A DNA stretch of 64,000 nt. Origin: Doryteuthis pealeii. Lineage: Eukaryota > Mollusca > Cephalopoda > Myopsida > Loliginidae. Positions 22,315 to 36,066 of this stretch are shown here, piece after piece. The stretch is from the NCBI GenBank assembly GCA_023376005.1, contig CM042157.1:56593221-56657220 (forward strand), given 5' to 3'. The position numbers and the translations under genes were made by a program. Position 1 is the stretch's first letter. The number at the start of each line of letters is the position of its first letter. The notes beneath the pieces were generated by a model that was not told the origin of the DNA, did not search any database, and was given only the letters and a program-made list of their open reading frames with translations.

Positions 22315-23085
22315 TTATGGAATCTCCCAAATTGGAAGCCAACTCACTTGTCTAGAAATGAATTCTTCCCCTGAGAGTAAATAAATGACTGAATTTTTGT
22401 CTTCATCTTTTTTAAATTGCCTAGTGATCCATGTCAGTGTGAATTAGGAACTAATCTTTCTGCTAAAAGTATTGATATTTCAGGATAAGTACCATTTTAG
22501 TATACACTGTAAGATCAAAATTTCAGGGTGAGTGATATTTTACTAATACATGTAAGCCCAATGTTTCAATGTGAGCACCATTTTACAATACACTCTAAGC
22601 ACAATATATCAGAGATATCATGTCAAATACTGATAGGCCTAATATATTATTTGTAGCTTGATGGATTAACTTTAAACAAAGATATCTGAACCTGTAGCAA
22701 ATATTTGATGTGTTTTCTGCTTAATCCTTTCAATTTTTTTAGCATTAATTTCAATTTTAATTTTTTGAAATTTCATTTTGATTACAATTTGGCTATATAC
22801 TGTAAGTTTGATGTTTCAAAGTAAGAACCATTTTACTATTAAGCCCAATATTTCATTGTGAGCACTATTTTACTATACCCTGTAAGCCAAATATTTAGGT
22901 CCAGGGAGGTCATAGCAGATATACTAATAATAAAAGTCTTAATATAGTAACAATTCACAGACTTAATGGAATGATGGAATGATAATGTATCATGGAACCT
23001 TCCAAATTGGAAGCCTACCCGACTTGTCTATAATGGACTCTTCTTCTAAGTGTATAAATGAGTGAGATATTTTTGTCTTCATCTT
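22315..23085 (+). repeat. ~110-bp direct duplication flanking a minisatellite
   Basis: 'ttccaaattggaagcc', 'acttgtcta' and 'tttttgtcttcatcttt' occur at 22318-22420 and again at 22985-23095. Between them lies the 46-bp array. Counterpart 36390-37180. Confidence 0.8.
22480..22890 (+). repeat. Minisatellite, unit ~46 bp
   Basis: Units of 'atttca..gtgagcaccatttta' plus 'ctatacactgtaagcccaat'. Three or more units at 22480-22610 and two to three at 22795-22890, separated by non-repeat sequence. Counterpart 36555-36980. Confidence 0.8.
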
Positions 23086-23381
23086 TTACAAATGCCAAGT
23101 AAACCTCAAAAAAGTTTTTGTTCACTATTAATATAAGACAGAATAATTTTTAGTGTTTTAATTCTGCTTGTATCATTACAGTGTTTCATATTAGGAATTA
23201 TCTCCTAGCAAATATTCTTCTTGAATATTATTGCTCACTTTTAATATTTACAATGCAAAGAGATTGTTGGTCAAATATCCAGCCAGTGAAATGATGTTTT
23301 AATCAAATGTCTGTCGAGCATCTGCCTAGTTACAGCATACTACCCTTGTCCACAAAATTTAGTTTTGAAAAAAGGGGGTGG

Positions 23382-23383
<2 letters not shown>

Positions 23384-23443
<60 letters not shown>

Positions 23444-23465
23444 ATATACGTGTCTGTGTGTGTAG
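23384..23465. repeat. (AT)n with (AC)n and (TG)n flanks
   Basis: About 49 bases of AT followed by short AC and TG runs. The allele in copy 2 (37472-37542) is shorter and interrupted. Confidence 0.95.
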
Positions 23466-23499
23466 AAAATAGAAAAAAAAAAATTATTCTCATAATGAT

Positions 23500-23675
23500 A
23501 AATTTATTATAGATGGTGAAGACAATGTTAAAACTCTCATCTACCATTTTAATTTGAAAAGATTTCTATCATTGTTCAGACAACACTTTTCCCATCCTAA
23601 TGTCCTGATGAAGGTTTGATAAAAACTTAAACTTTTTAATATCGACTTCACCATCTATTACAGATTTATCTTTTT
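23500..23675 (+). mobile_element. Inverted-repeat element with hammerhead-like core
   Basis: 'gataaatttattatagatgg' and 'tgaagacaatgttaaaa' on the left are complementary to 'ttttaatatcgacttca' and 'ccatctattacagatttatc' on the right. The right half holds GTC-CTGATGA at 23602-23611, a stem of AGGTTT/AAAACT and a closing GAC at 23644. The second box is TAAA rather than GAAA. Counterpart 37560-37745. A degenerate relative of the 57.1 kb element. Confidence 0.5.
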
Positions 23676-23866
23676 GGGAATATTTTGTTTGTTTTTTTGT
23701 TTTGTTTTTTAAAATTTTCTATATACTGTGGGATTTACTTCCATAATTTCTCCCCACACGTGCAACTTTTTATCTCTAAACTTTTTAATACCTTTGTTAG
23801 TTTGTTTTTTGTTTGTTTGGGTTTTTTAAATTCCTAATTTTAAGATTTTAATGTTTCTTAGGAAAA

Positions 23867-26800
23867 TAATACAGGATTATCACCTAACTAATTACTTTTA
23901 ATAAAATCTATACAAAAAGAAAAAAAAAATGAAACAGTTGCTAATATAGGATTATTGCCTAATAAATAGTGCATATATTTTATTAAATCTATGCATAAAA
24001 ATATCTAATATAGGCAATAATCCTATATTATCTAGTTATTCATAGTGGATAAGAAAATAGCTAAAATAGGATTATTGCCTGATGAATTACTTTTAACAAA
24101 AAGTATATGATTTTTATTAAATGTCACACATTAAAATCACCTAGCAACAGCATCTTCTTCACCCCCCCCCTACACACACACTGGAGCTGTGTAGATTTAA
24201 TCTAGTTATTACGCGGAAATTAATATCCACTTATTCAATAAACGCTATACAAGATTGCGTAAAATAATATGTGCTGTCAAAACCTTAGCAAGGTAAAGTG
24301 AAGATAACACAACTTCTTTTATATATAAAACTTTAAACATTCAGCAGGAATTTCAATTTGTGATAAATCAAACGTTACACACATAAACAGGAATATATAA
24401 ACAATATATAGATATGTTTGAACACACAGAATTTACACACACGTTCAGCAAATACAGACATTCATATAAAAAAATAAATAAATAAAAATCGAATCATTCT
24501 CAACATAACCTTACAAAGGTAAGACACATTTTCTCCTCCAATATCTTATATAATAATTATATTAATTCAATGCTTCAAATAAAGAGTCTAGTGGAGGTGA
24601 AGAAGGCTTTCCCATTAGGGACCTCTCTTTAAAAATTTTTTTTCTTTTAAGAGGTCCTTTGGAAAGTTTCTTTCATTTATTCCATTCATTTCATATTCCA
24701 TTCATTATTCATTTTTACATTAATTCTTAACTATATATATATTTATATATATATGTGCACATAGACATACAAGTGTTGGTTTATCAAATTGCATTGTTTG
24801 TAATAAAGAAGCAATTTGATTCTCATTTGGACAAAATACCTGGTGATTGACTTGAGCATTTAATTGCTGGTGTCCTCATCTGAAAATTTTTGTTGGCATA
24901 ATGATTCTACGGAAAATGGATTTGGAAATTTAAAAAAACCAGCTAAAAGATAAACAAAAAATAAGTGAAGGAAAAAAAACAAAAGAAAAAAATAGCAAAA
25001 AAAAAAACAAAAACAAAAAAAAAACAAAAAAACAAAAAAAAAAACAAAACATTGAAATAATTATGTTGTACCTGAAATTAGGAAGACAAGTTCAAAGTCA
25101 AAATTGTTGAATAATTATATAGTCATCTATTATCTTCAGTTCACAAAAGTAAAATTCCTAAGTTTAACTTGAAAATAGTCTCAAGGACTAATATAAATTC
25201 TATACTGGAACAAGAATGTTTTGGTATACTAGTAGATACAAATACTTTGCAGCAGAGTGCTAAAAATTGATATTATATAGCCGGTTCTACAAAAGATCTA
25301 CGTAAGTTTCATTGACTGCTCTGAACAGCAGTAAACAAAGTTTCATGGACCAGTTCATTTACTTCCAGAAAAGGTATGATAGGCTAGTCCATAATATAAG
25401 TATAATACCTAATGAAAGTAATAAAGTTCTTTTGAGGGAAATGTGAAAATTCTTTATTTGATATAAAAAATAATGCTGAGATTATATGTGAAAGTTTTCA
25501 AATATTCAAACTAACAGTGAATGTGTTGATAAATTCAATTTTTACATTATCTACATATCTCCAAAGATAGTCAACATCTTGTTACATTTGAAATATTTAG
25601 ACTTTCTTTTTTTTGGGTGTGGTGTGTAAAATCCTCTCTCTTATTCAAATCCACAAGGTCAATGGTTCTCATTTCCACTATCCTTGCCTTGGAATATCTT
25701 GTTCAAGTGTGCAAAGTTGTCCACAGAATGGATTCAAGATAATTTACTGATATTGTACCCAACCCATTCGCCACAGGTAAAGATGTGACACGAGGTTGCA
25801 AGTATGGAGCATCCATCGCGTGAGGATCAAACTCATTAATTAGTAGTAATGAATCTGCAAGACTAGCTGTTAACCATTACACCATGATAAGACGCCTTGG
25901 ATTCAAGATGCAAGTCAATTGTTTTGTTGTGAACAAATCACTAGCAGCTTTTATGGAAAAGGGTGAGCCCACTTTTTATCAGCAGGTGGGACAGAGTTTT
26001 TCAACATTTTCTAGTCAAGGATGCAGAGTTCAATCCTTGGGAAGATCAACATAAACAATTTCCACTAAAGTCATATGAAAGAGTAGAAGAGCATTGTTAA
26101 CACTTGTTAATTTGCATTCCTGGAAAGCAGCATGCCACAAAAAAGCAGCTGTTATGGCCACTTACCCCTATCACACAAACCATCCAAGTAAGATGAACAA
26201 ATACTGGACATTGGTAGAGAAGTAAAGACAATCTGTGCTTCATTGTGATATGATTATGATGAATTTGCCTTTTCACAGTTATTTCACTCTTGGATTGAAT
26301 AAAAGATTCAGTTTGAAATTCCTTGATGATTACAAAACTCAACAAAAGAAACGTTTAAAAAGGCTGGAGGATATACTGGCCGAAATGTTGTGAATATCAC
26401 AACCTGATGAGGACAATAGTCCAAGATATGTAAGTGATAACAACTCCTCTCAGAAATTTAGACATCTGTAATTCTATTTACCGAAATAAAGTATTGTCTT
26501 TTACAGCAATTTTTACAGGTAACTCTAAATAAAAATAAATATAGACAGAATTATGCTGAAGGGAGGGGGGTCTTCTAAGGTAGAAACGAATGTCTAAAAT
26601 TGGTAGTTAGATGAAGTGGAAGGGGAAATGGTTGCAATTCAGATTCTGTCATCCTGGCCTCCTGCCCTAAAAACGTTTAAAATTATTATAATTACTTGTC
26701 GATAAAAAAAACTTGGAGGAGGTAAAGTATCGTCTTCAACTGCTAACCGGTTCATAACAAGTATGGTTCACATTTTCAGCAAGCGCCGCTTAGCGTTTTT

Positions 26801-28401
26801 TAGGGCAGGAGGCCAGGACGACAAAATCCAAATTGCACTGGAAAATACTATTTTACTTGTGTCGATGAGTAAAAATGTGTAATTTATAAATGTCAGAAGT
26901 GCATTTTGGTTTGAAATAAGAAAAAATGATGAAAAAAAAAATTCATAATTTAAATGAGTCTTGAAACTGAAAAAGATGTTATGGATATATACAAAACAAA
27001 AAAAACAAACAAACAAAAAAAACAACAACAAAAAACAAGTATACAAGGAATGACAGGGCACCTCACATGGTCTAATGGTTAGCAAGCTAAATTAGCAGAC
27101 CATTAGTAGAGAGTTTGATTCTCACTGGGCGCCTCATACTTCTGGCTTTGTGCCACATCTAAGCCAAGCTTAAAAGAAAAATAAGTATACAAAAAATGAA
27201 AAGCAATTTAATATAAAGCAGCAGAAGACAACATAACAAATGAGATAGAAATGCATTCAGTGTGGAATTATAAAAGCAAAACAGGCAACAAAAAAGAAAA
27301 GTTTTTCAAAAAACAAGGGAGGAAAAATTCAAAGAAAAAAAAAGAAAGCAAAGAGACAAAATATTTAACAACAATTGTTGCTGCAAGCAGAATAAAAGAA
27401 TTATATATAAAAATAAAAAATCATACATCAATCAGACCAACATAGCATTTAAGTCTCTCTTCCTTTAGTAGCCATATTACATATGTTATTCAAATGTTTA
27501 AAACATATACTGTAATATACTCATGCATATCTGATACTATAAGGAACTATTTGTTGATATTTACAGCTGGAAATTATAGGCATACCAGTTGGCCTAGGCC
27601 TAGTCTTAGCCAACTATCTACACACACACAAAGTTTGTATCTTGCATATGGTGCAACACCCCCTAATATTAGACTAAAATTTAGGTCCCTGAAAGTCATA
27701 TGATATGCAGATATATATTAGATATTGCAATTCCAAAGCAGATGCTCTACCAATTGAGCTATTTCAGTATCATCCAACACTATTGCTGACTATTTGGTGA
27801 CTTTTGCAGCTGGGAAATTGTAGGCATACTAGTTGGCCTAGGCCTAAGCTTAGCCAACTATTTACATATACAAGTTTGTGGACAAAGGTAGACAAACACG
27901 GGATGTTGTACGAGATGGATGTTTATTGTAGGTAGTGATGTCAACGTTAGACCTTCTTCAGGACGTTGGATTGAGTTCTTGCTTCAAAGGTGGACATTCT
28001 CATGCTAGTGAATTAGGAGGTCATGAATAGGGGTGGTCAATTGCTGGTGCTAGTAGAAGTGTAAAAGTTGGTAGTGGGAGTTCTATTTTTCTGATGGTGC
28101 AACACCCCCAAATATTAGTTAAAATTTAGGTCTTCTGAAAGTTGCATGATGTACGAATATATATTGTACTATTATTTATTACTTAGCCTAGTCCAAGCCT
28201 TGGCCAGATATTTACACTCACAAAGAAAGGTCCGACCCTTAAATATTAGGTTAAAATTAAGATACTATCAGGGACGATTGTTGACTTCAACAACTGGAAA
28301 TTGTAGGTGTACCTGGGCCAACTATTTATACACAAAGGATGTACCTCACGTATGGTGCGACCCCTCTAATATTAATCTAAAATTCAGAAACTACAGAACT
28401 A
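23867..28401. repeat. 4.5 kb partial copy of block A (middle section)
   Basis: Matches 16853 to about 21372 and 30892 to about 35445 in the same orientation. The left junction lies inside the ~85-bp tandem array of block A; the right junction lies inside the ~240-bp array. At several sites it agrees with copy 2 against copy 1: for example 'ttcataatttaaatg' at 26941 and 33981, versus a shorter form at 19925. Confidence 0.93.
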
Positions 28402-28407
28402 ACCCAG

Positions 28408-31400
28408 GAACCCGTCACAGAGTGGTCCGAAAGTCTTGTCACCTCTACATATTGTTTCAACAATACCATCATGGATTATGATATATAAATATAATTTTTC
28501 TATTTCTAGTGGCTTATTTCATGTAAAAGTCAGCAGAATGGTCTATTGTCGGTATTAGACGGACAGCAAGGAGCCTATCCCCTTTTCACTAGCGCTAGAC
28601 CAGGGAGATTGTTTTGCGTCTGCGGTTGTGCACTACACCTACCATCAGCTCCCCACTTTACCGCACAGATCCAAACTGTGCTACTCATGCTCTGAGTTGG
28701 TGAGGGCTGGTATCGATCCAAGAACCATGTGGTTCTGGTGGCAGATGCTCCACCAATCGAGCTAAAATAACCGATAGGGTGGCCTAAAGTCGGTATCAGC
28801 AAGACAGTGAGGGACTCTATCCCTTTTTCACTTGCAATTCCTAGGCGAATGGCCTCTCTTTATTTTGGTTGTTATTATAGTCATAACATTTTGGCTGTTG
28901 TATGTTCAGGCCTTCTTCAAGTGCCTTGCACTAAGTAGTATTTCCCTATATTCACACTCGGTCTGAATACATACATTGATATTTTTAATGGGAGACAGCT
29001 CATAAAATAGGATTATGGATAAAAAAAACAAAAACTGTCCAATCCCATTGGCATTTCCAATTTTGGAATATCCAAGTCATCAGGGATTGGCCTGACCCTG
29101 TCCTGCTAAGGAGGAGAAGGGTCAGATATAAACAGATTCCAATTGATCTAGCATCATGGGATTCATTCATGTTCATTGTATACAACATTCTTGAATTTTA
29201 TAGAAATGAAAACTATGTTAGTAAACAACATAATAGCAATATATATTAAAAGAATGGTGGTGTAATGAAAGTGCATGGTGTAATGGTTAAAGTCATGGGA
29301 AATGAACTCGTAGCCCCAAGTTAAAATCCTTGATGGGGTAATTGCATTTCATTTAGCACTAATACCCTTGGGAAATGTATGAATCCTACTCTCCCTCCGG
29401 CTATGGATAAATAATAGGGCAGACTGGGCTCTTTAACCTTGGTTAGGCAACCGGTCTAGGAGAAGGAAAACTTAATTCAAACCTGTTGAACTCCGCTTAA
29501 GAAATTGACCTTGTGTCACATCCTGCTTGTGCGGAGGGGTTAGTAAATATATATATTAAAAGAATGGTAACCTGAGTGTTCTAAATGTTGACATAGTAAT
29601 AGATTCCATGAAAATATACATCTGTAGTTGAAATCAAGTAACAAGGCCAGTTTAACCAAAACATGATAGGTGGTTACTGCTTGTTCCAACAATAGGAAAT
29701 CAGTTCAATGCATAGGCATAAAAAAACATTTCTCAAGACATAAAAAATAAATTGAGCATTTTTTAAATTTTTTATTTACCGTTTTTTCCAATCATCATAC
29801 AAATTTTTCGTTGCTCTTCCAATATGTGATCTACTATTGATCTACTAATCATGGCATGTGATCTACTAGGAAAAAAAGACAGGGTTAGGGTTTAATGGGT
29901 AGATCACATATTGGAATGTAAACAACTCTGTAGATTACATATTGGAAAAGCACCAATTATTCTTTCATTGTGACTGTAATGCACCCTTAAAAATCTTGTA
30001 CCTATAAAATAATAGATCTCATACAGACTAATTATTACTTGTTTATTTAGAATATTTTTAAAACAGTATTTTAAGTTCATGTTATGCATTAAGAATATTT
30101 TTTTTAAAATTAGTACAATTTTAAGAGGGAATTTACCCTGTTGCCAGGTACTGCTTGACCCATGTATGTGTTGATGCATGCTTAAAAATCTTGTACCCAT
30201 CAAATAATAGATCTCATACAAATTATTACTTCTTTCTTTAAAATCTTTTGTAAACAGTATTTTAAGTTCATATTCTGCACTAAAAAAATAATTTTTAGAA
30301 TTAGTAAACTTTTTCTTAAACATAAATGTTTTCTTTCTCCTAGATTGGTTACCTAATCAAAGTTAAAGAGCTAAGTTTGCCTTACTGTTTACACATAACT
30401 GAAGGGAGAGTAATTGCATGCAAACCTTTCCCAAGGGTATTTGTGCTATGTGAAATGCTACCAGCCTCATCCAGGATTTGAACTATTGCTGTGTCCATTT
30501 CCTATGATAATAACCATTACATTATGTGCACCTCCCATCAGAGTAAGTAATATTGGCAATTTTAATGCTCAACCTTATCAACCTCAGGTCAGGGTCTACA
30601 TATTGAAGTTTATAGTAACTCAATATCTAATTTCTATGCAAGCAAGAGAATTTGATTAAAAATGAAATTGTAGCAAATATCATTATTGCTTAACTAATTA
30701 CATTTGATAAAATTTATACAATAAAAAGATAAAAAGTAGCTATTATAGGATTATTATCCAATTACTTTTAATAAAATACATACAAAAAAAAAGAAAGAAA
30801 TAAGCAATTGTTAATATAGGATTGTTAACTAATTACTTTTAGTAAAATATATACAAAAAAAAAAAAAAAAAAAAAAAAAGAAAATAGTCACTAATACAGG
30901 ATTATCACCTAACTAATTACTTTTAATAAAATCTATACAAAAAGAAAAAAAAAATGAAACAGTTGCTAATATAGGATTATTGCCTAATAAATAGTGCATA
31001 TATTTTATTAAATCTATGCATAAAAATATCTAATATAGGCAATAATCCTATATTATCTAGTTATTCATAGTGGATAAGAAAAATAGCTAAAATAGGATTA
31101 TTGCCTGATGAATTACTTTTAACAAAAAGTATATGATTTTTATTAAATGTACACATTAAAATCACCTAGCAACAGCATCTTCTTCACCCCCCCCCTACAC
31201 ACACACTGGAGCTGTGTAGATTTAATCTAGTTATTACGCGGAAATTAATATCCACTTATTCAATAAACGCTATACAAGATTGCGTAAAATAATATGTGCT
31301 GTCAAAACCTTAGCAAGGTAAAGTGAAGATAACACAACTTCTTTTATATATAAAACTTTAAACATTCAGCAGGAATTCAATTTGTGATAAATCAAACGTT

Positions 31401-34400
31401 ACACACATAAACAGGAATATATAAACAATATATAGATATGTTTTGAACACACAGAATTTACACACTACGTTCAGCAAATACAGACATTCATATAAAAAAA
31501 TAAATAAATAAAAAATCGAATCATTTCTCAACATAACCTTACAAAGGTAAGACACATTTGATCTCCTCCAATATCTTATATAATAATTATATTAATTCAA
31601 TGCTTCAAATAAAGAGTCTAGTGGAGGTGAAGAAGGCTTTCCCATTAGGGACCTCTCTTTAAAAATTTTTTTTTCTTTTAAGAGGTCCTTTGGAAAAGTT
31701 TCTTTCATTTATTCCATTCATTTCATATTCCATTCATTAATTCATTTTTACATTAATTCTTAACTATATATATATTTATATATATATGTGCACATAGACA
31801 TACAAGTGTTGGTTTATCAAATTGCATTGTTTGTAATAAAGAAGCAATTTGATTCTCATTTGGACAAAATACCTGGTGATTGACTTGAGCATTTAATTGC
31901 TGGTGTCCTCATCTGAAAATTTTGTTGGCATAATGATTCTACGGAAAATGGATTTGGAAATTTAAAAAAACCAGCTAAAAGATAAAACAAAAAATAAAGT
32001 GAAGGAAAAAAAACAAAAGAAAAAAAATAGCAAAAAAAAAAACAAAAACAAAAAAAAAACAAAAAAACAAAAAAAAAAACAAAACATTGAAATAATTATG
32101 TTGTACCTGAAATTAGGAAGACAAGTTTCAAAGTCAAAATTGTTGAATAATTATATAGTCATCTATTATCTTCAGTTCACAAAAGTAATAATTCCTAAGT
32201 TTAACTTGGAAATAGTCTCAAGGACTAATATAAATTCTATACTGGAACAAAGAATGTTTTGGTATACTAGTAGATACAAATACTTTGCAGCAGAGTGCTA
32301 AAAATTGATATTATATAGCCGGTTCTACAAAAGATCTACGTAAGTTTCATTGACTGCTCTGAACAGCAGTAAACAAGTTATCATGGACCAGTTCATTTAC
32401 TTCCAGAAAAGGTATGATAGGCTAGTCCATAATATAAGTATAATACCTAATGAAAGGTAATAAAGTTCTTTTGAGGGAAATGTGAAAATTCTTGATTTGA
32501 TATAAAAAATAATGCTGAGATTATAGTGAAAGTTTTCAAATATTCAAACTAACAGTGAATGTGTTGATAAATTCAATTTTTACATTATCTACATATCTCC
32601 AAAGATAGTCAACATCTTGTTACATTTGAAATATTTAGACTTTCTTTTTTTTGGGTGTGTGTGTGTAAAATCCTCTCTCTTATTCAAATCCACAAAGGTC
32701 AATGGTTCTCATTTCCACTATCCTTGCCTTGGAATATCTTGTTCAAGTTGCAAAGTTGTCCACAGAATGGATTCAAGATATTTTACTGATATTGTACCCA
32801 ACCCATTCGCCACAGGTAAAGATGTGACACGAGGTTGCAAGTATGGAGCATCCATCCGGTGAGGATCAAACTCATTAATTAGTAGTAATGAATCTGCAAG
32901 ACTAGCTTGTTAACCATTACACCATGATAAGACGCCTTGGATTCAAGATGCAAGTCAATTGTTTTGTTGTGAACAAATCACTAGCAGCTTTTATGGAAAA
33001 GGGTGAGCCCACTTTTAATCAGCAGGTGGGACAGAGTTTTTCAACATTTTCTAGTCAAGGATGCAGAGTTCAATCCTTGGGAAGATCAACATAAACAATT
33101 TCCACTAAAGTCATATGAAAAGTAGAAGAGCATTGTTAACACTTGTTAATTTGCATTCCTGGAAAGCAGCATGCCACAAAAAAGCAGCTGTATGGCCACT
33201 TACCCCTATCACACAAACCATCCAAGTAAGATGAACAAATACTGGACATTGGTAGAGAAGTAAAGACAATCTGTGCTGTCATTGTGATATGATTATGATG
33301 AATTTGCCTTTTCACAGTTATTTCACTCTTGGATTGAATAAAAAGATTCAGTTTGAAATTCCTTGATGATTACAAAACTCAACAAAAGAAACGTTAAAAA
33401 GGCTGGAGGATATACTGGCCGAAATGTTGTGAATATCACAACCTGATGAGGACAATAGTCCAAGATATGTAAGTGATAACAACTCCTCTCAGAAATTTAG
33501 ACATCTGTAATTCTATTTACCGAAATAAAGTATTGTCTTTTACAGCAATTTTTACAGGTAACTCTAAATAAAAATAAATATAGACAGAATTATGCTGAAG
33601 GGAGGGGGGTCTTCTAAGGTAGAAACGAATGTCTAAAATTGGTAGTTAGATGAAGTGGAAGGGGAAATGGTGCAATTCAGATTCTGTCATCCTGGCCTCC
33701 TGCCCTAAAAAACGTTTAAAATTATTATAATTACTTGTCGATAAAAAACTTGGAGGAGGTAAAGTATCGTCTTCAAACTGCTAACCGGTTCATAACAAGT
33801 ATGGTTCACATTTTCAGCAAGCGCCGCTTAGCGTTTTTTAGGGCAGGAGGCCAGGACGACAAAATCCAAATTGCACTGGGAAAATACTATTTTACTTGTG
33901 TCGATGAGTAAAAATGTGTAATTTATAAATGTCAGAAGTGCATTTTGGTTTGAAATAAGAAAAAATGATGAAAAAAAAAATTCATAATTTAAATGGAGTC
34001 TTGAAACTGAAAAAGATGTTATGGATATATACAAAACAAAAAAAAACAAACAAACAAAAAAAACAACAACAAAAAACAAGTATACAAGGAATGACAGGGC
34101 ACCTCACATGGTCTAATGGTTAGCAAGCTAAATTAGCAGACCATTAGTAGAGAGTTTGATTCTCACTGGGCGCCTCATACTTCTGGCTTTGTGCCACATC
34201 TAAGCCAAGCTTAAAAGAAAAATAAGTATACAAAAAATGAAAAGCAATTTAATATAAAGCAGCAGAAGACAACATAACAAATGAGATAGAAATGCATTCA
34301 GTGTGGAATTATAAAAGCAAAACAGGCAACAAAAAAGAAAAGTTTTCAAAAAACAAGGGAGGAAAATTCAAAAGAAAAAAAAAGAAAGCAAAGAGACAAA

Positions 34401-36034
34401 ATATTTAACAACAATTGTTGCTGCAAGCAGAATAAAAGAATTATATATAAAAATAAAAAATCATACATCAATCAGACCAACATAGCATTTAAGTCTCTCT
34501 TCCTTTAGTAGCCATATTACATATGTTATTCAAATGTTTAAAACATATACTGTATATACTCATGCATCATCTGATACTATAAGGAACTATTTGTTGATAT
34601 TTACAGCTGGAAATTATAGGCATACCAGTTGGCCTAGGCCTAGTCTTAGCCAACTATCTACACACACACAAAGTTTGTATCTTGCATATGGTGCAACACC
34701 CCCTAATATTAGACTAAAATTTAGGTCCCTGAAAGTCATATGATATGCAAGTATATATGTTAGATATTGCAATTCCAAAGCAGATGCTCTACCAATTGAG
34801 CTATTTCAGTATCATCCAACACTATTGCTGACTATTTGTTGACTTTTGCAGCTGGAAATTGTAGGCATACTAGTTGGCCTAGGCCTAAGCTTAGCCAACT
34901 ATTTACATATACAAGTTTGTGGACAAAGGTAGACAAACACGGGATGTTGTACGAGATGGATGTTTATTGTAGGTAGTGATGTCAACGTTAGACCTTCTTC
35001 AGGACGTTGGATTGAGTTCTTGCTTCAAAGGTGGACATTCTCATGCTAGTGAATTAGGAGGTCATGAATAGGGGTGGTCAATTGCTGGTGCTAGTAGAAG
35101 TGTAAAAGTTGGTAGTGGGAGTTCTATTTTTTCTGATGGTGCAACACCCCCAAATATTAGGTTAAAATTTAGGTCTCTGAAAGTTGCATGATGTACGAAT
35201 ATATATTGTACTATTATTTATTACTTAGCCTAGTCCAAGCCTTGGCCAGATATTTACACTCACAAAGAAAGGTCCGACCCTTAATATTAGGTTAAAATTA
35301 AGATACTATCAGGGACGATTTGTTGACTTCAACAACTGGAAATTGTAGGTGTACCTGGGCCAACTATTTATACACAAAGGATGTACCTCACGTATGGTGC
35401 GACCCCTCTAATATTAATCTAAAATTCAGAAACTAACCAGAACTATACACGAGATACAAACTAAGTCCAGCTTTGCCCAATTATTTACACACATAAAGTT
35501 TTGTATTTTGTGTATAGTGTGACCCTTCCCCCCACTTAAATATTAGGCTAAAATCTATGTCTCAGAAAGTCGCATGATACACAAGTATATACAGTGATTA
35601 TTCTTCAGCAAGACTTTCAATTTATCAAACATGCACTTTCTTTGTTGCTTTTTTAAAAACATTTTTATTTAATAATTTTAAGGTGCCCATAATTCCGTGT
35701 GCACTTTAAAGTGCACACTGACTTTGTGGACGGCCTGTATAGCATCTGCTGGTTCCTGGTTTAACATGATCGGCTGAAGGACATTCTGCAGATGGACATT
35801 TAACCAAACGGACAAACAATGACCCATACTCTTTAAACATTCATGGCCATTTTATTTTATGCAGCAATTTTCTTTTTTTCTATAAAGCAATTAGATTACA
35901 ATTAATATCTTTTTATGCTAATACAGAATTTTCTATCAAGCAACATTTTTTTTTTTTTTTAACTTTTTGTAGTTTTTATGGTTTCTTTAATAAAATAGTT
36001 ATACTGAAAAGAAAAAAAAAAAAAAAAACTGAGA

Positions 36035-36066
<32 letters not shown>

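Larger units (their letters stand above)
14385..23867. repeat. 9.5 kb duplicated block A, copy 1
   Basis: Matches 28408-37945 along its whole length in the same orientation; the offset grows from about 14,023 to 14,078 through small indels. Homology starts at 'gaacccgtcacag' and ends at 'taggaaaat'. The content is entirely repeats: SINE families 1, 2 and 3, a LINE end, Penelope-like pieces and two minisatellites. No coding gene was recognised. Confidence 0.93.

Noticed and set aside
23359..23547. Minus frame with alternating Tyr/Ile
   Set aside because: Translation of the (AT)n microsatellite.
29904..30323. 139-codon minus frame, the longest in the window
   Set aside because: It spans the ~190-bp tandem duplication of block A. 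The counterpart in copy 1 is only 72 codons because one-base indels break it, so the frame is not maintained.
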